Shown one piece after another: positions 6,247-12,714 of a stretch of DNA of 15,692 nucleotides. Location of the stretch: assembly GCA_965602945.1 (NCBI GenBank), contig CBFDBC010000069.1, forward strand, positions 1 through 15,692. Reading direction: 5' to 3'. This DNA is from JAUXEH01 sp965602945 (GTDB lineage Bacteria > Acidobacteriota > Aminicenantia > Aminicenantales > Aminicenantaceae). The position numbers and the translations under genes were made by a program. The stretch's first letter is position 1, and each line of letters begins with the position of its first letter. Below the pieces are notes generated by a model, which worked only from the letters and a program-made list of their open reading frames with translations, ran no database searches and was not told the DNA's origin.

Positions 6247-7614
6247 ATGAACCTGGGTAATAACGGCAGTTATCTCAAACGGTTCCTGGTTGTGGTCCTG
6301 ATTCTCTTCCCTATCTGGGCACTGGCACAGGAATACGGTGGGGCTGCGGTCAGGGACATCGACAGGATCCTCCCTGAAAAGGAGAGGGCCGCGGTGTACA
6401 ACGAGATCCTGAAGTGGCGCCTGGACAACATCATCCCGGAGCTCATGCGCAAGGAAGGGATCGACCTGTGGCTCGTCATCAACCGGGAGTACAACGAGGA
6501 CCCGGTCTACATGAGCATGATGCCCGAGCCGACCATGAACGCCCGCCGGACCTCGATCCTGATGTTCCACGACCGCGGCCTGGACAAGGGCGTCGAGAGG
6601 CTGAGCGGCAGCTACTACGGGAGCCGGGGATGGTATACGGGCACCTGGGCCGATAAATCCAAAAAGCAGTTCGAGAGCCTGGCCGGGGTGATCAAAAAAC
6701 TCGATCCAAAGAAGATCGGAATCGATGTGTCCCCCACTTACCGGTTCGGAGACGGACTGACCGCCAGCCTCAAGGAGACTCTGGTGCTGCACCTGGGGCC
6801 GGAGCTTTCCTCGCGGCTGGTGTCTGCGGAGAACCTGTGCCTGGGCTGGCTGGAGACCCGCAGCCCCAGGGAGATCAGCATCTACCGCCATATCTGCGGT
6901 ATCGCCCATGACATCATCTCGGAGTTCTTTTCGAACAAGGTGGTCACTCCGGACATCACCACATCGGACGATGTGGTCTGGTGGATCCGGCAAAGGATCA
7001 CCGACTCAGGATTGGATCCCTGGTTCCATCCTTCCATATCCATCCAGAGATCCGGGGAAGACAAGGATAAGTATAAGGATAATCCCCGCGTCATCCGGAG
7101 GGGCGACCTGCTCCACTGTGATGTGGGTATCGTATATCTGGGGCTGTGCACGGACATGCAGCTGCACGCTTACGTGTGCCGTGTGGGGGAAGTGGATGCG
7201 CCCTCCGGCCTTAAAAAGGCCCTGGCGCGTGCCAACCGGGTGGCCGAGATCTTCATGGGCGAATTCCAGGAAGGACGCACCGGGAACGACATCACAGACA
7301 CAACGATGCAGAAGGCCACGGATGCCGGCCTGCGGCCGCTGATCTACTCGCATCCCCTGGGCGTGCACGGCCACGCGGCAGGTACCTCCATGGACGCCCG
7401 TCCCGTGAACCAGGCGCCCGAGGGAATCCGTACGGAGATGGAATACCGGCTCAACTTCAACACGGCCTACGCCATCGAATTCTCCAGCACCACCAGCATC
7501 CCCGAATGGGGAGGGATGGACGTACGCATCGGATTTGAAGAGGACGCGATCTTCACCAAAGAGGGCTGCCGCTTCATCGACGGCCACCAGACGACGTTCT
7601 ACCTGATCAAATAG
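6247..7614 (+). CDS. Secreted M24 family metallopeptidase (Xaa-Pro aminopeptidase-like)
   Basis: A 455-residue exported enzyme of the pita-bread M24 fold. An N-terminal signal peptide (KRFLVVVLILFPIWALA) is followed by a creatinase/prolidase-type N-domain (about 40-215) and a catalytic domain (about 215-455). The metal ligands can be placed: D292 in HCDVG and D303 in CTDMQ (the usual 11-residue gap), H in the HPLGVHGHAAG segment (369-376), E411 in YAIEF, and E431/E432 in GFEEDA. The second and third blocks diverge from textbook aminopeptidase P, so cleavage of Xaa-Pro peptides is likely but not certain. The start has GAGGAGG 4-5 nt upstream and a strong promoter (6159-6187). A large hairpin follows the stop, so it is probably transcribed alone. 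It may process peptides in the periplasm. Confidence 0.88.
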   Translation: MNLGNNGSYLKRFLVVVLILFPIWALAQEYGGAAVRDIDRILPEKERAAVYNEILKWRLDNIIPELMRKEGIDLWLVINREYNEDPVYMSMMPEPTMNARRTSILMFHDRGLDKGVERLSGSYYGSRGWYTGTWADKSKKQFESLAGVIKKLDPKKIGIDVSPTYRFGDGLTASLKETLVLHLGPELSSRLVSAENLCLGWLETRSPREISIYRHICGIAHDIISEFFSNKVVTPDITTSDDVVWWIRQRITDSGLDPWFHPSISIQRSGEDKDKYKDNPRVIRRGDLLHCDVGIVYLGLCTDMQLHAYVCRVGEVDAPSGLKKALARANRVAEIFMGEFQEGRTGNDITDTTMQKATDAGLRPLIYSHPLGVHGHAAGTSMDARPVNQAPEGIRTEMEYRLNFNTAYAIEFSSTTSIPEWGGMDVRIGFEEDAIFTKEGCRFIDGHQTTFYLIK

Positions 7615-7707
7615 AAAAAGGGGAGAAAAGAGAATAAAGGGGAGTGGTCCAATTAAAGCAGTTAATTGGACCACTCCCCTTTATTCCTCCCCTTTTTTCT
7701 CCCTTTT
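7615..7707 (+). terminator. Long hairpin repeat, likely terminator after the M24 gene
   Basis: A perfect 24-bp stem (7633-7656 pairing with 7662-7685) closes on a 5-nt AGCAG loop. Purine-rich sequence to the left (AAAAAGGGGAGAAAAG) pairs imperfectly with pyrimidine-rich sequence to the right (CCCCTTTTTTCTCCC). It begins directly after the M24 stop and ends in T-rich DNA, so it can end transcription. The stem is far longer than a normal terminator, so it is probably also a dispersed hairpin repeat. Confidence 0.7.
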
Positions 7708-7768
7708 CGCCCCAATGCGTATCTGCTAAACTAGGGGGGCATTAATACCGATAATATAGGAGTTTTAA

Positions 7769-9016
7769 ATGGCAGTCTTAAGAAAATTCAAGGCATGGCG
7801 TCCCAAGAAAGGATTGGAGGCGGAAGTCGCCTCCTTTCCCTATGATGTTCTCAACAGCGAAGAGGCCCGGGAGCTCGTGCAGGGCAATCCCTACTCCTTC
7901 CTGCATGTGGTCAAGCCCGAGGTCGATCTCCCGGCGGGAACCGACCTGTATTCCCAACCGGTCTACGACATGGCCAGGGACAACCTCGAACGATTCAAGC
8001 GCGAGGGCATCCTGACCCAGGACGAACATCCTCACCTCTACATCTACCGTCAGACCATGGACCTCCGAGAGCAGTACGGCATAGTGGGCTGTGGTTCAGT
8101 GGATGATTACGACCGGGATGTCATCAAGAAGCACGAACACACACGGCCGGTCAAGGAGAAGGACAGGATCACGCATGTGGACATCACAAATGCCAACGCA
8201 GGCCCAATATTCCTGACCTACCGGGCCAAGAGGGCCATAGACGGCCTGGTCCGCCGCGTTGTGGAGAACCGGCCGGTCTATGATTTTACGGCTCCGGACG
8301 GTATCCATCACACGGTCTGGGTGGTGGAGGACGAGGGCGCTGCCGACGCTTTGATCGAAGAGTTCGGAGGCCTCGATTATCTGTACGTGGCCGACGGCCA
8401 CCACCGTTCGGCCTCCGCGGCCAAAGTGGCCAACCTGCGTCGTGGCGCCGATCTTGCTTATACGGGTGACGAGGAATACAACTTTTTCCTGGCTGTGCTA
8501 TTCCCCGATTATCAGCTCAACATCATGGACTACAACCGGGTACTCAAGAGCCTGAACGGACACACGGCAGAGGAAATGTTCGCAGCGGTGCAGGACAAGT
8601 TCACCGTTGAGAAGATCGGGCCAGAACCCTACAAGCCTAGGCTGAAGGGCGAGATTGGGATGTATTATCAGGGAGAGTGGCACAAGCTGACCATCAAGGG
8701 CGAGAACGTGGACTATGACGATCCCGTGGAAAGCCTGGACATCTCGTATCTCCAGAACCAGCTGCTGAGCCCGTTCTTCGGGATCGAGGACCCCCGCATC
8801 TCGGATGACATCGGCTTTATCGGCGGGATCCGGGGGCTGGAGGAGCTGAAACGGCTGGTGGACGGCGGCGAGTTCGCGGTGGCCTTCGCCATGTTCCCCG
8901 TCTCGGTCACCGAGCTCATGAACATCGCGGACTCAGGGGAAGTGATGCCGCCCAAGTCCACCTGGTTCGAGCCCAAGCTGCGCAGCGGTCTTCTTGTACA
9001 CACGCTTGATGATTAG
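7769..9016 (+). CDS. DUF1015 family protein
   Basis: A 415-residue cytoplasmic protein of the DUF1015 family (COG4198), full length. The opening LRKFKAWRPKKGLEAEVASF and the PYDVLNSEEARELVQGNPYS block are family hallmarks. So is the central ADGHHRSASAA motif, with D209-G-H-H-R213. The DGHHR box recalls the ParB-like fold of free-serine kinases (SerK/SbnI), so a small-molecule kinase-like activity is conceivable; that is inference only. No membrane helices or signal peptide are seen. The start has TAGGAG 6 nt before ATG. Its stop overlaps by 8 nt the ATG proposed for the TAXI receptor gene (ATGATTAG), which would couple the two, although a strong hairpin lies just after. No serine-pathway genes are nearby. 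Confidence 0.88.
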   Translation: MAVLRKFKAWRPKKGLEAEVASFPYDVLNSEEARELVQGNPYSFLHVVKPEVDLPAGTDLYSQPVYDMARDNLERFKREGILTQDEHPHLYIYRQTMDLREQYGIVGCGSVDDYDRDVIKKHEHTRPVKEKDRITHVDITNANAGPIFLTYRAKRAIDGLVRRVVENRPVYDFTAPDGIHHTVWVVEDEGAADALIEEFGGLDYLYVADGHHRSASAAKVANLRRGADLAYTGDEEYNFFLAVLFPDYQLNIMDYNRVLKSLNGHTAEEMFAAVQDKFTVEKIGPEPYKPRLKGEIGMYYQGEWHKLTIKGENVDYDDPVESLDISYLQNQLLSPFFGIEDPRISDDIGFIGGIRGLEELKRLVDGGEFAVAFAMFPVSVTELMNIADSGEVMPPKSTWFEPKLRSGLLVHTLDD

Positions 9017-10097
9017 AAAACAAGGGAAAAAAAGGGGACAGGCCCCTTTTCTTGAAGGAAATGGGGCCTGTCCCCTTTTTTGTGCATCCTTTTTTTTCTT
9101 CTTCTTTTTACCAGCGGTTCTGATCGCGGTGGTACCGGCACGGGAGCTTTCGGGTGACCCGGCGCCCAAAACGCGGCTGATCCTGGCCACGGCCACGACC
9201 GGCGGCACCTATTATCCGGTGGGAGTCGCCATCGCCACTCTCACGACCCGGGAGCTCGAGGAATCCCATGGGATCTCCATGACAGCCATATCTTCCGCCG
9301 GCTCAGGCGAGAATCTCCAACTGCTCCAGAACCGGGAGGCCGACCTGGCCATCATCCAGAGCCTGTTCGGGCTCATGGCCCATCAGGGGAAGGGCCGGTA
9401 CCAGGACCATCCTCAGCCCTATCTGCGTTCGATCACCATCCTCTGGGACAACTTCGAGCACTTCGCGGTCCGCAGCAGGTACGTCAAGAGCGGCGACATG
9501 TCGGATATGGGGAACCTACGCAGAAAGAACTTTTCCATCGGCCGCCGCGGCTCCGGCACTGAGATGTCCGGCCGTGTGATCCTGGAAGCCCTGGGTTTCG
9601 ACCCGTCCCGTGACTTCAGACTGCAGTACCTGGGATACACACCATCGGCCCAGGCACTGCAGAACGGGCGCATTGGCGGCATGAACATCCCGGCCGGTCC
9701 TCCGGCCGGCGCCATAACCCAGGCCGTCGCGGCCATGGGCGTCAAGAAGGTGCGGGTCCTGGGCTTCACCGATGCCCAGCTGGACGCCGTCAATGCCGCC
9801 TACCCGGTCTGGCGCCGTGCGGTGATCCGGTCCGGGACATACCCGGGTCAAACTCAAGGCATCTCTACCATCTCCCAGCCCAATCTGCTGGTCGTTCATG
9901 AGGGCATTCCTGACGAGGTGATCTATAGACTGGTAAAGAACCTCTATGCCCAACTCGAGTACCTGCGGCAGGTGCACCAGGCCGCTGCCTCCATGGCGCT
10001 GGAAAAGGCCATCGACGGGCTTATGCTGCCTCTGCATCCCGGCGCCGTCCGCTACTTCGCGGAACAGGGCCTTGAAGTCCCCGCAAACCTGCGATAG
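9009..10097 (+). CDS. TAXI family TRAP transporter solute-binding protein; start uncertain
   Basis: Periplasmic solute receptor of the TRAP-TAXI type, which delivers ligand (often glutamate, 2-oxoglutarate or other small acids) to a fused TRAP permease. The family signature LILATATTGGTYYPVG lies at about residues 56-72. It is followed by ISSAGSGENLQLLQNREADL, the NFSIGRRGSGTEMSG ligand-site block and a C-terminal helical region. The likely start is ATG 9009, which overlaps the DUF1015 stop; TTG 8994 also keeps frame. No Shine-Dalgarno site is visible. From this start the chain reads MIRKQGKKR, then a stretch encoded by a hairpin repeat, then a poly-Phe/hydrophobic signal core (FFFFFFLPAVLIAVV). 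No in-frame start follows the hairpin and still includes the signal core; the next is GTG 9129. The repeat seems to have split the signal peptide, or an indel in the T-run hides the true start. The partner permease is probably the gene at 12715. Confidence 0.88.
   Translation: MIRKQGKKRGQAPFLEGNGACPLFCASFFFFFFLPAVLIAVVPARELSGDPAPKTRLILATATTGGTYYPVGVAIATLTTRELEESHGISMTAISSAGSGENLQLLQNREADLAIIQSLFGLMAHQGKGRYQDHPQPYLRSITILWDNFEHFAVRSRYVKSGDMSDMGNLRRKNFSIGRRGSGTEMSGRVILEALGFDPSRDFRLQYLGYTPSAQALQNGRIGGMNIPAGPPAGAITQAVAAMGVKKVRVLGFTDAQLDAVNAAYPVWRRAVIRSGTYPGQTQGISTISQPNLLVVHEGIPDEVIYRLVKNLYAQLEYLRQVHQAAASMALEKAIDGLMLPLHPGAVRYFAEQGLEVPANLR
9028..9081. repeat. GGGGACAGGCCCC hairpin repeat in the 5' end of the TAXI reading frame
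   Basis: AAAAAAGGGGACAGGCCCC (9028-9046) pairs perfectly over 19 bp with 9063-9081, around a 16-nt loop. The right arm ends in T6, so it looks like a terminator 12 nt after the DUF1015 stop. It also lies downstream of the only good in-frame start for the TAXI gene. Similar GGGGACAGGCCCC hairpins are, from memory, common dispersed repeats in environmental genomes. Its A-run, GGGGA ... TCCCC, T-run layout is shared with the hairpin at 7615-7707. Confidence 0.85.
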
Positions 10098-10186
10098 ATC
10101 CCCAAAGAGCGCGTCATGTCTCAACAGCGACCAGAAATGCCATGGTATTTAAACAGAATCCGGCACGAGACAACATCATCCTCCCT

Positions 10187-10217
10187 TTGCCAAGGGGACA
10201 TGACTGTGGTATATAAT
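10187..10217 (+). promoter_or_regulatory. Candidate promoter of the ligand-gated channel gene
   Basis: Consensus -10 TATAAT (10212-10217) with TTGCCA (10187-10192) as a -35 at a long 19-bp spacing. A start near 10224 would leave a short leader holding GAGGG 7 nt before ATG 10248. The perfect -10 is the main support; the spacing is a weakness. Confidence 0.5.
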
Positions 10218-10247
10218 CTGAGAACTTTCGGGATCGAGGGATAGACC

Positions 10248-11315
10248 ATGCGAAGCGACATTAAATCCTTTCTCACAAGATCTGGTATCCTCTGCCTGAT
10301 TTTTTTCTGCCTCTTCATGGCACGGACCGCCTCCGGCCTTGCCTTCCAGGCGGAGGAAGAGGTTAGGCCGCGGCTGGCGGCCTTCAGCCGGCCGGATCCT
10401 GAGGGAGTCCCGACCAAAGTCGAGGTAGGCGGCTACCTGATGGATCTTTCTGAAGTCAATGACGTCAACCAGACCTTTTCAGCGGATTTATACATGTGGT
10501 ACACCTGGCATGATCCGCGACTGGCCTTGGAAGATTCTACCGGTACACAACAACCCCGGATCTTTGCCTTCGAGGATATCTGGCATCCCTTTATCCAGAT
10601 ATTTAACCAGCGAGATCTCAGCATGAGACAAGCGGAATCCTTCAGAGTGGATGCGGTGGGGAACGTCCAGTATCTCCAGCGCTTCTTCGGAAAGCTGTCC
10701 ACACCCCTGAAGCACAAAGATTTCCCCTTTGATTCCCAGGTTCTCGAGATCCTGATCGGCTCGCTCCGATACGGCCCGGACGAGGTGGAATTTATCCTCG
10801 ACGAGCAAAGGGCGGGTCGGCGAGATTGGCTCTCCATCACAGGTTGGGCAGTGGGGCAGGCAGAGGCAGTGGTCACGACCGAATACGTGACAGTACAGGA
10901 CCGCCTCCTGGCCAGAATGGACTTCAGGATACCCGTCAAACGACATGCCAGTTTCTTTTTCATCAAGGTGATCATCCCCCTTTCCCTGATCGTGCTGATG
11001 GCATGGCTTGTTCTGTGGATCGATCCATCGGCCATGGGCCCGCAGATCGGTATCCCCACGTCCGCGGTGTTTGCCCTGATCGTCTTCCTCCAGCGTTCTT
11101 CAGCGCTGCTGCCCCGCATCGCCTACCTGACACGCCTGGACCGCTTCATACTCGGCGTGCTGGTATTGGTGTTCCTGACGCTCGGCGAGGCCGTAACGAC
11201 TACGATGCTGTCCCTGAAGGAAAAGAAGAAGCTGGCACAGGGTATCGATCGCCACGCCCGCTATGTCTACTTCCTGGTGTTCCTGTTTATCCTGCTCCAG
11301 GCCTTTGTGTTCTGA
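10248..11315 (+). CDS. Prokaryotic pentameric ligand-gated ion channel (Cys-loop/Pro-loop receptor family)
   Basis: A 355-residue homologue of GLIC, ELIC and the eukaryotic Cys-loop receptors. A signal peptide (about 1-30) precedes an extracellular beta-sandwich with the family motifs QTFSADLYMWYTWHDPRL (W87, D89, R91) and the Pro-loop FPFD at 159-162. The two Cys-loop cysteines are replaced (T152 and L166), as is normal in bacteria. Four membrane helices follow: M1 about 239-259, M2 about 266-288, M3 about 295-320 with LGEAVTTTML, and M4 at the extreme C-terminus. The M1-M2 loop is short and there is no large M3-M4 insert. Counting back from LPR, M2 has G264/P265/Q266 at -2' to 0', G268 at 2', S272 at 6', F275 at 9' and Q282 at 16'. 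It lies between the TAXI receptor and a serine hydrolase. Ligand and ion selectivity are unknown. The start has GAGGG 7 nt upstream. Confidence 0.93.
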   Translation: MRSDIKSFLTRSGILCLIFFCLFMARTASGLAFQAEEEVRPRLAAFSRPDPEGVPTKVEVGGYLMDLSEVNDVNQTFSADLYMWYTWHDPRLALEDSTGTQQPRIFAFEDIWHPFIQIFNQRDLSMRQAESFRVDAVGNVQYLQRFFGKLSTPLKHKDFPFDSQVLEILIGSLRYGPDEVEFILDEQRAGRRDWLSITGWAVGQAEAVVTTEYVTVQDRLLARMDFRIPVKRHASFFFIKVIIPLSLIVLMAWLVLWIDPSAMGPQIGIPTSAVFALIVFLQRSSALLPRIAYLTRLDRFILGVLVLVFLTLGEAVTTTMLSLKEKKKLAQGIDRHARYVYFLVFLFILLQAFVF

Positions 11316-11413
11316 TCGGCTCCTCCCAACTCTCAAAACCTTATTCCTGCCATACGTATTGATATAGTGTGATGATGCAACAGCTGAGCCCTTTGGGGGA
11401 TTGGTTGCGTTTG

Positions 11414-11419
11414 AGGAGG
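11414..11419 (+). promoter_or_regulatory. Ribosome binding site that sets the serine hydrolase start
   Basis: AGGAGG lies 6 nt before ATG 11426. The longer open frame from ATG 11369 would put this site inside the gene and add 19 residues ahead of a signal peptide, so 11426 is preferred. Confidence 0.88.
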
Positions 11420-11425
11420 AACAGG

Positions 11426-12577
11426 ATGAAGGCCATTCGCGTTGTTTTGGTCGGATTATTGGTCGTTATGTGCGGTGATTGGGCAGGTCGTGCCGATACC
11501 GAGACGAAGCGAGGCATGATCGGCGCCCAGGATGCTCTCATGAAACAGGAGGCGGAAGCAGCCCCGGATTGGGAATGGCCCGTGTCGACGCCCGGGGAGC
11601 AGGGTCTGGATCCTGAACCCCTGGTGGAACTCATCAAGCTGATGGGGGAGGGCGTCCGCTTCCCGCGGCTCAACTGCCTGCTGATTGTGCGCAACGGGTA
11701 TCTGGTGTTGGAGGAGTACTTCCGCGGCTTCAAGGCAGAGAGGCTCCACACCCTTCAGTCCGTTTCCAAGAGTTTCACGTCGGCCCTGGTCGGCATGGCC
11801 ATCGCCAAGGGGGACTTCGAAGGAGTGGAGGAGAAGGTGCTGGATTTCTTCCCGGATGTGGAGACCATTGCCAACCTGGATGATCGCAAGTCCGCAATGC
11901 GCCTGAGGGACCTCCTCACCATGCGCAGTGGGACCGACTATCACGAGCGAGGCCCGGATTCCCCGCACTTCCAGCTCAATGCGCTGCCCACCGGTTGGGA
12001 CCGGTTCTATCTCGACCGGCCCATGCTGCGCGAGCCTGGCACTTCTTTCCTCTATGACAGCGGGGGCGTCATCCTGCTGTCCAGCATGCTAAAAAACCGC
12101 ACGGGCCTGCATGCGGATGCCTATATGGAGCGATTCCTGTTTGCACCGCTGCAGATCGAAAAGAAGTTCTGGTTCAAGAACCAGGAGGGCCATCCCCACA
12201 CAGGGGGCGGCCTGCACCTTAGGCCGCGCGACACGGCCAAGTTCGGCTTGCTTTACCTGCAGGGAGGACGATGGCAGGGCGAGCAGGTCGTTCCCGAGGA
12301 TTGGGTTAGGGAATCCTTCCGGCAGCGCGTGGATCTAGGAAAGAAGCGCACGGGGACCATCGGATACGGGTATCTCTGGTGGATCCTGGCCCCCGATCCT
12401 GAGGGCAAAGGTGAGCAGAACATCTTTGCGGCCATGGGATTCCGAGCCCAATACATCTTCGTGATCCCCGAACATGAGATGGTCGTGGTGGTCAACGGGG
12501 ATACGCGTTCTGGCTCGGACCAGAACAAGCCCATCGAGTTCCTCTACAGCCACATCCTCCCGGCCGTCCTAAAATAA
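11426..12577 (+). CDS. Secreted serine hydrolase, class C beta-lactamase/penicillin-binding-protein fold
   Basis: A 383-residue exported enzyme of the beta-lactamase-related serine hydrolase family. A signal peptide (MKAIRVVLVGLLVVMC, cleavage perhaps after GRA) precedes the catalytic domain. The nucleophile box SVSK is S112-x-x-K115, followed by the typical SFTSALVGMAIAKG. The tyrosine box is Y210-D-S in place of the usual Y-S/A-N. The segment GHPHTGGGLHLRPRDTAKFG (from about 255) and AMGFRAQ (336-342) give the third active-site region. Known members include esterases, D-amino-acid amidases or peptidases and lactamases, so the substrate cannot be named. It follows the ion channel by 110 bp and precedes the TRAP permease by about 137 bp on the same strand. 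It may generate the ligand for the transporter or channel, which is inference from position. Confidence 0.88.
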   Translation: MKAIRVVLVGLLVVMCGDWAGRADTETKRGMIGAQDALMKQEAEAAPDWEWPVSTPGEQGLDPEPLVELIKLMGEGVRFPRLNCLLIVRNGYLVLEEYFRGFKAERLHTLQSVSKSFTSALVGMAIAKGDFEGVEEKVLDFFPDVETIANLDDRKSAMRLRDLLTMRSGTDYHERGPDSPHFQLNALPTGWDRFYLDRPMLREPGTSFLYDSGGVILLSSMLKNRTGLHADAYMERFLFAPLQIEKKFWFKNQEGHPHTGGGLHLRPRDTAKFGLLYLQGGRWQGEQVVPEDWVRESFRQRVDLGKKRTGTIGYGYLWWILAPDPEGKGEQNIFAAMGFRAQYIFVIPEHEMVVVVNGDTRSGSDQNKPIEFLYSHILPAVLK

Positions 12578-12714
12578 ACGACGGCCCTGGTTCGCTGGTT
12601 TTTCTCTTCATCTCTGAGGCCGGCTGTTGCTTTCGCCAGAAGGAATGGCGAGGCGCCCTCCCAAACAGTTGGCTTGAATTTCTTCTTCTCCCTGGGTTAT
12701 ACCTATAGCAAGCC

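Noticed and set aside
6220..6993. 257-codon minus-strand open frame opposite the M24 peptidase
   Set aside because: It is antisense to conserved M24 sequence and runs into the mapped promoter region; its composition (rich in His, Asp, Gln, Val) is typical of an antisense shadow.
9061..9120. ATG at 9061 with GAAGGA in front as the true TAXI start
   Set aside because: It is in a different frame from the TAXI coding region and the purine-rich site is only 1-2 nt from the ATG; it would need an indel in the T-run to work.
10098..10186. Gap after the TAXI gene examined for a small RNA or terminator
   Set aside because: Only a GTCTC/GAGAC pair about 45 nt apart and short palindromes were seen; nothing supports an RNA gene.
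11341..11368. TATAGT at 11363-11368 as a promoter for the serine hydrolase
   Set aside because: No acceptable -35 hexamer lies 16-18 bp upstream (TTATTC/CTTATT only).
12562..12603. Inverted repeat GGCCGTC/GACGGCC across the serine hydrolase stop codon, followed by T5
   Set aside because: The stem is only 7 bp with an 11-nt loop, and the T-run begins 12 nt after it, too far for a normal intrinsic terminator.
12674..12702. TTGAAT-17 bp-TTATAC as a promoter for the TRAP permease, possibly giving a leaderless start
   Set aside because: Both hexamers match consensus poorly and the implied start is almost at the ATG; too weak to annotate, though the lack of a Shine-Dalgarno there is real.
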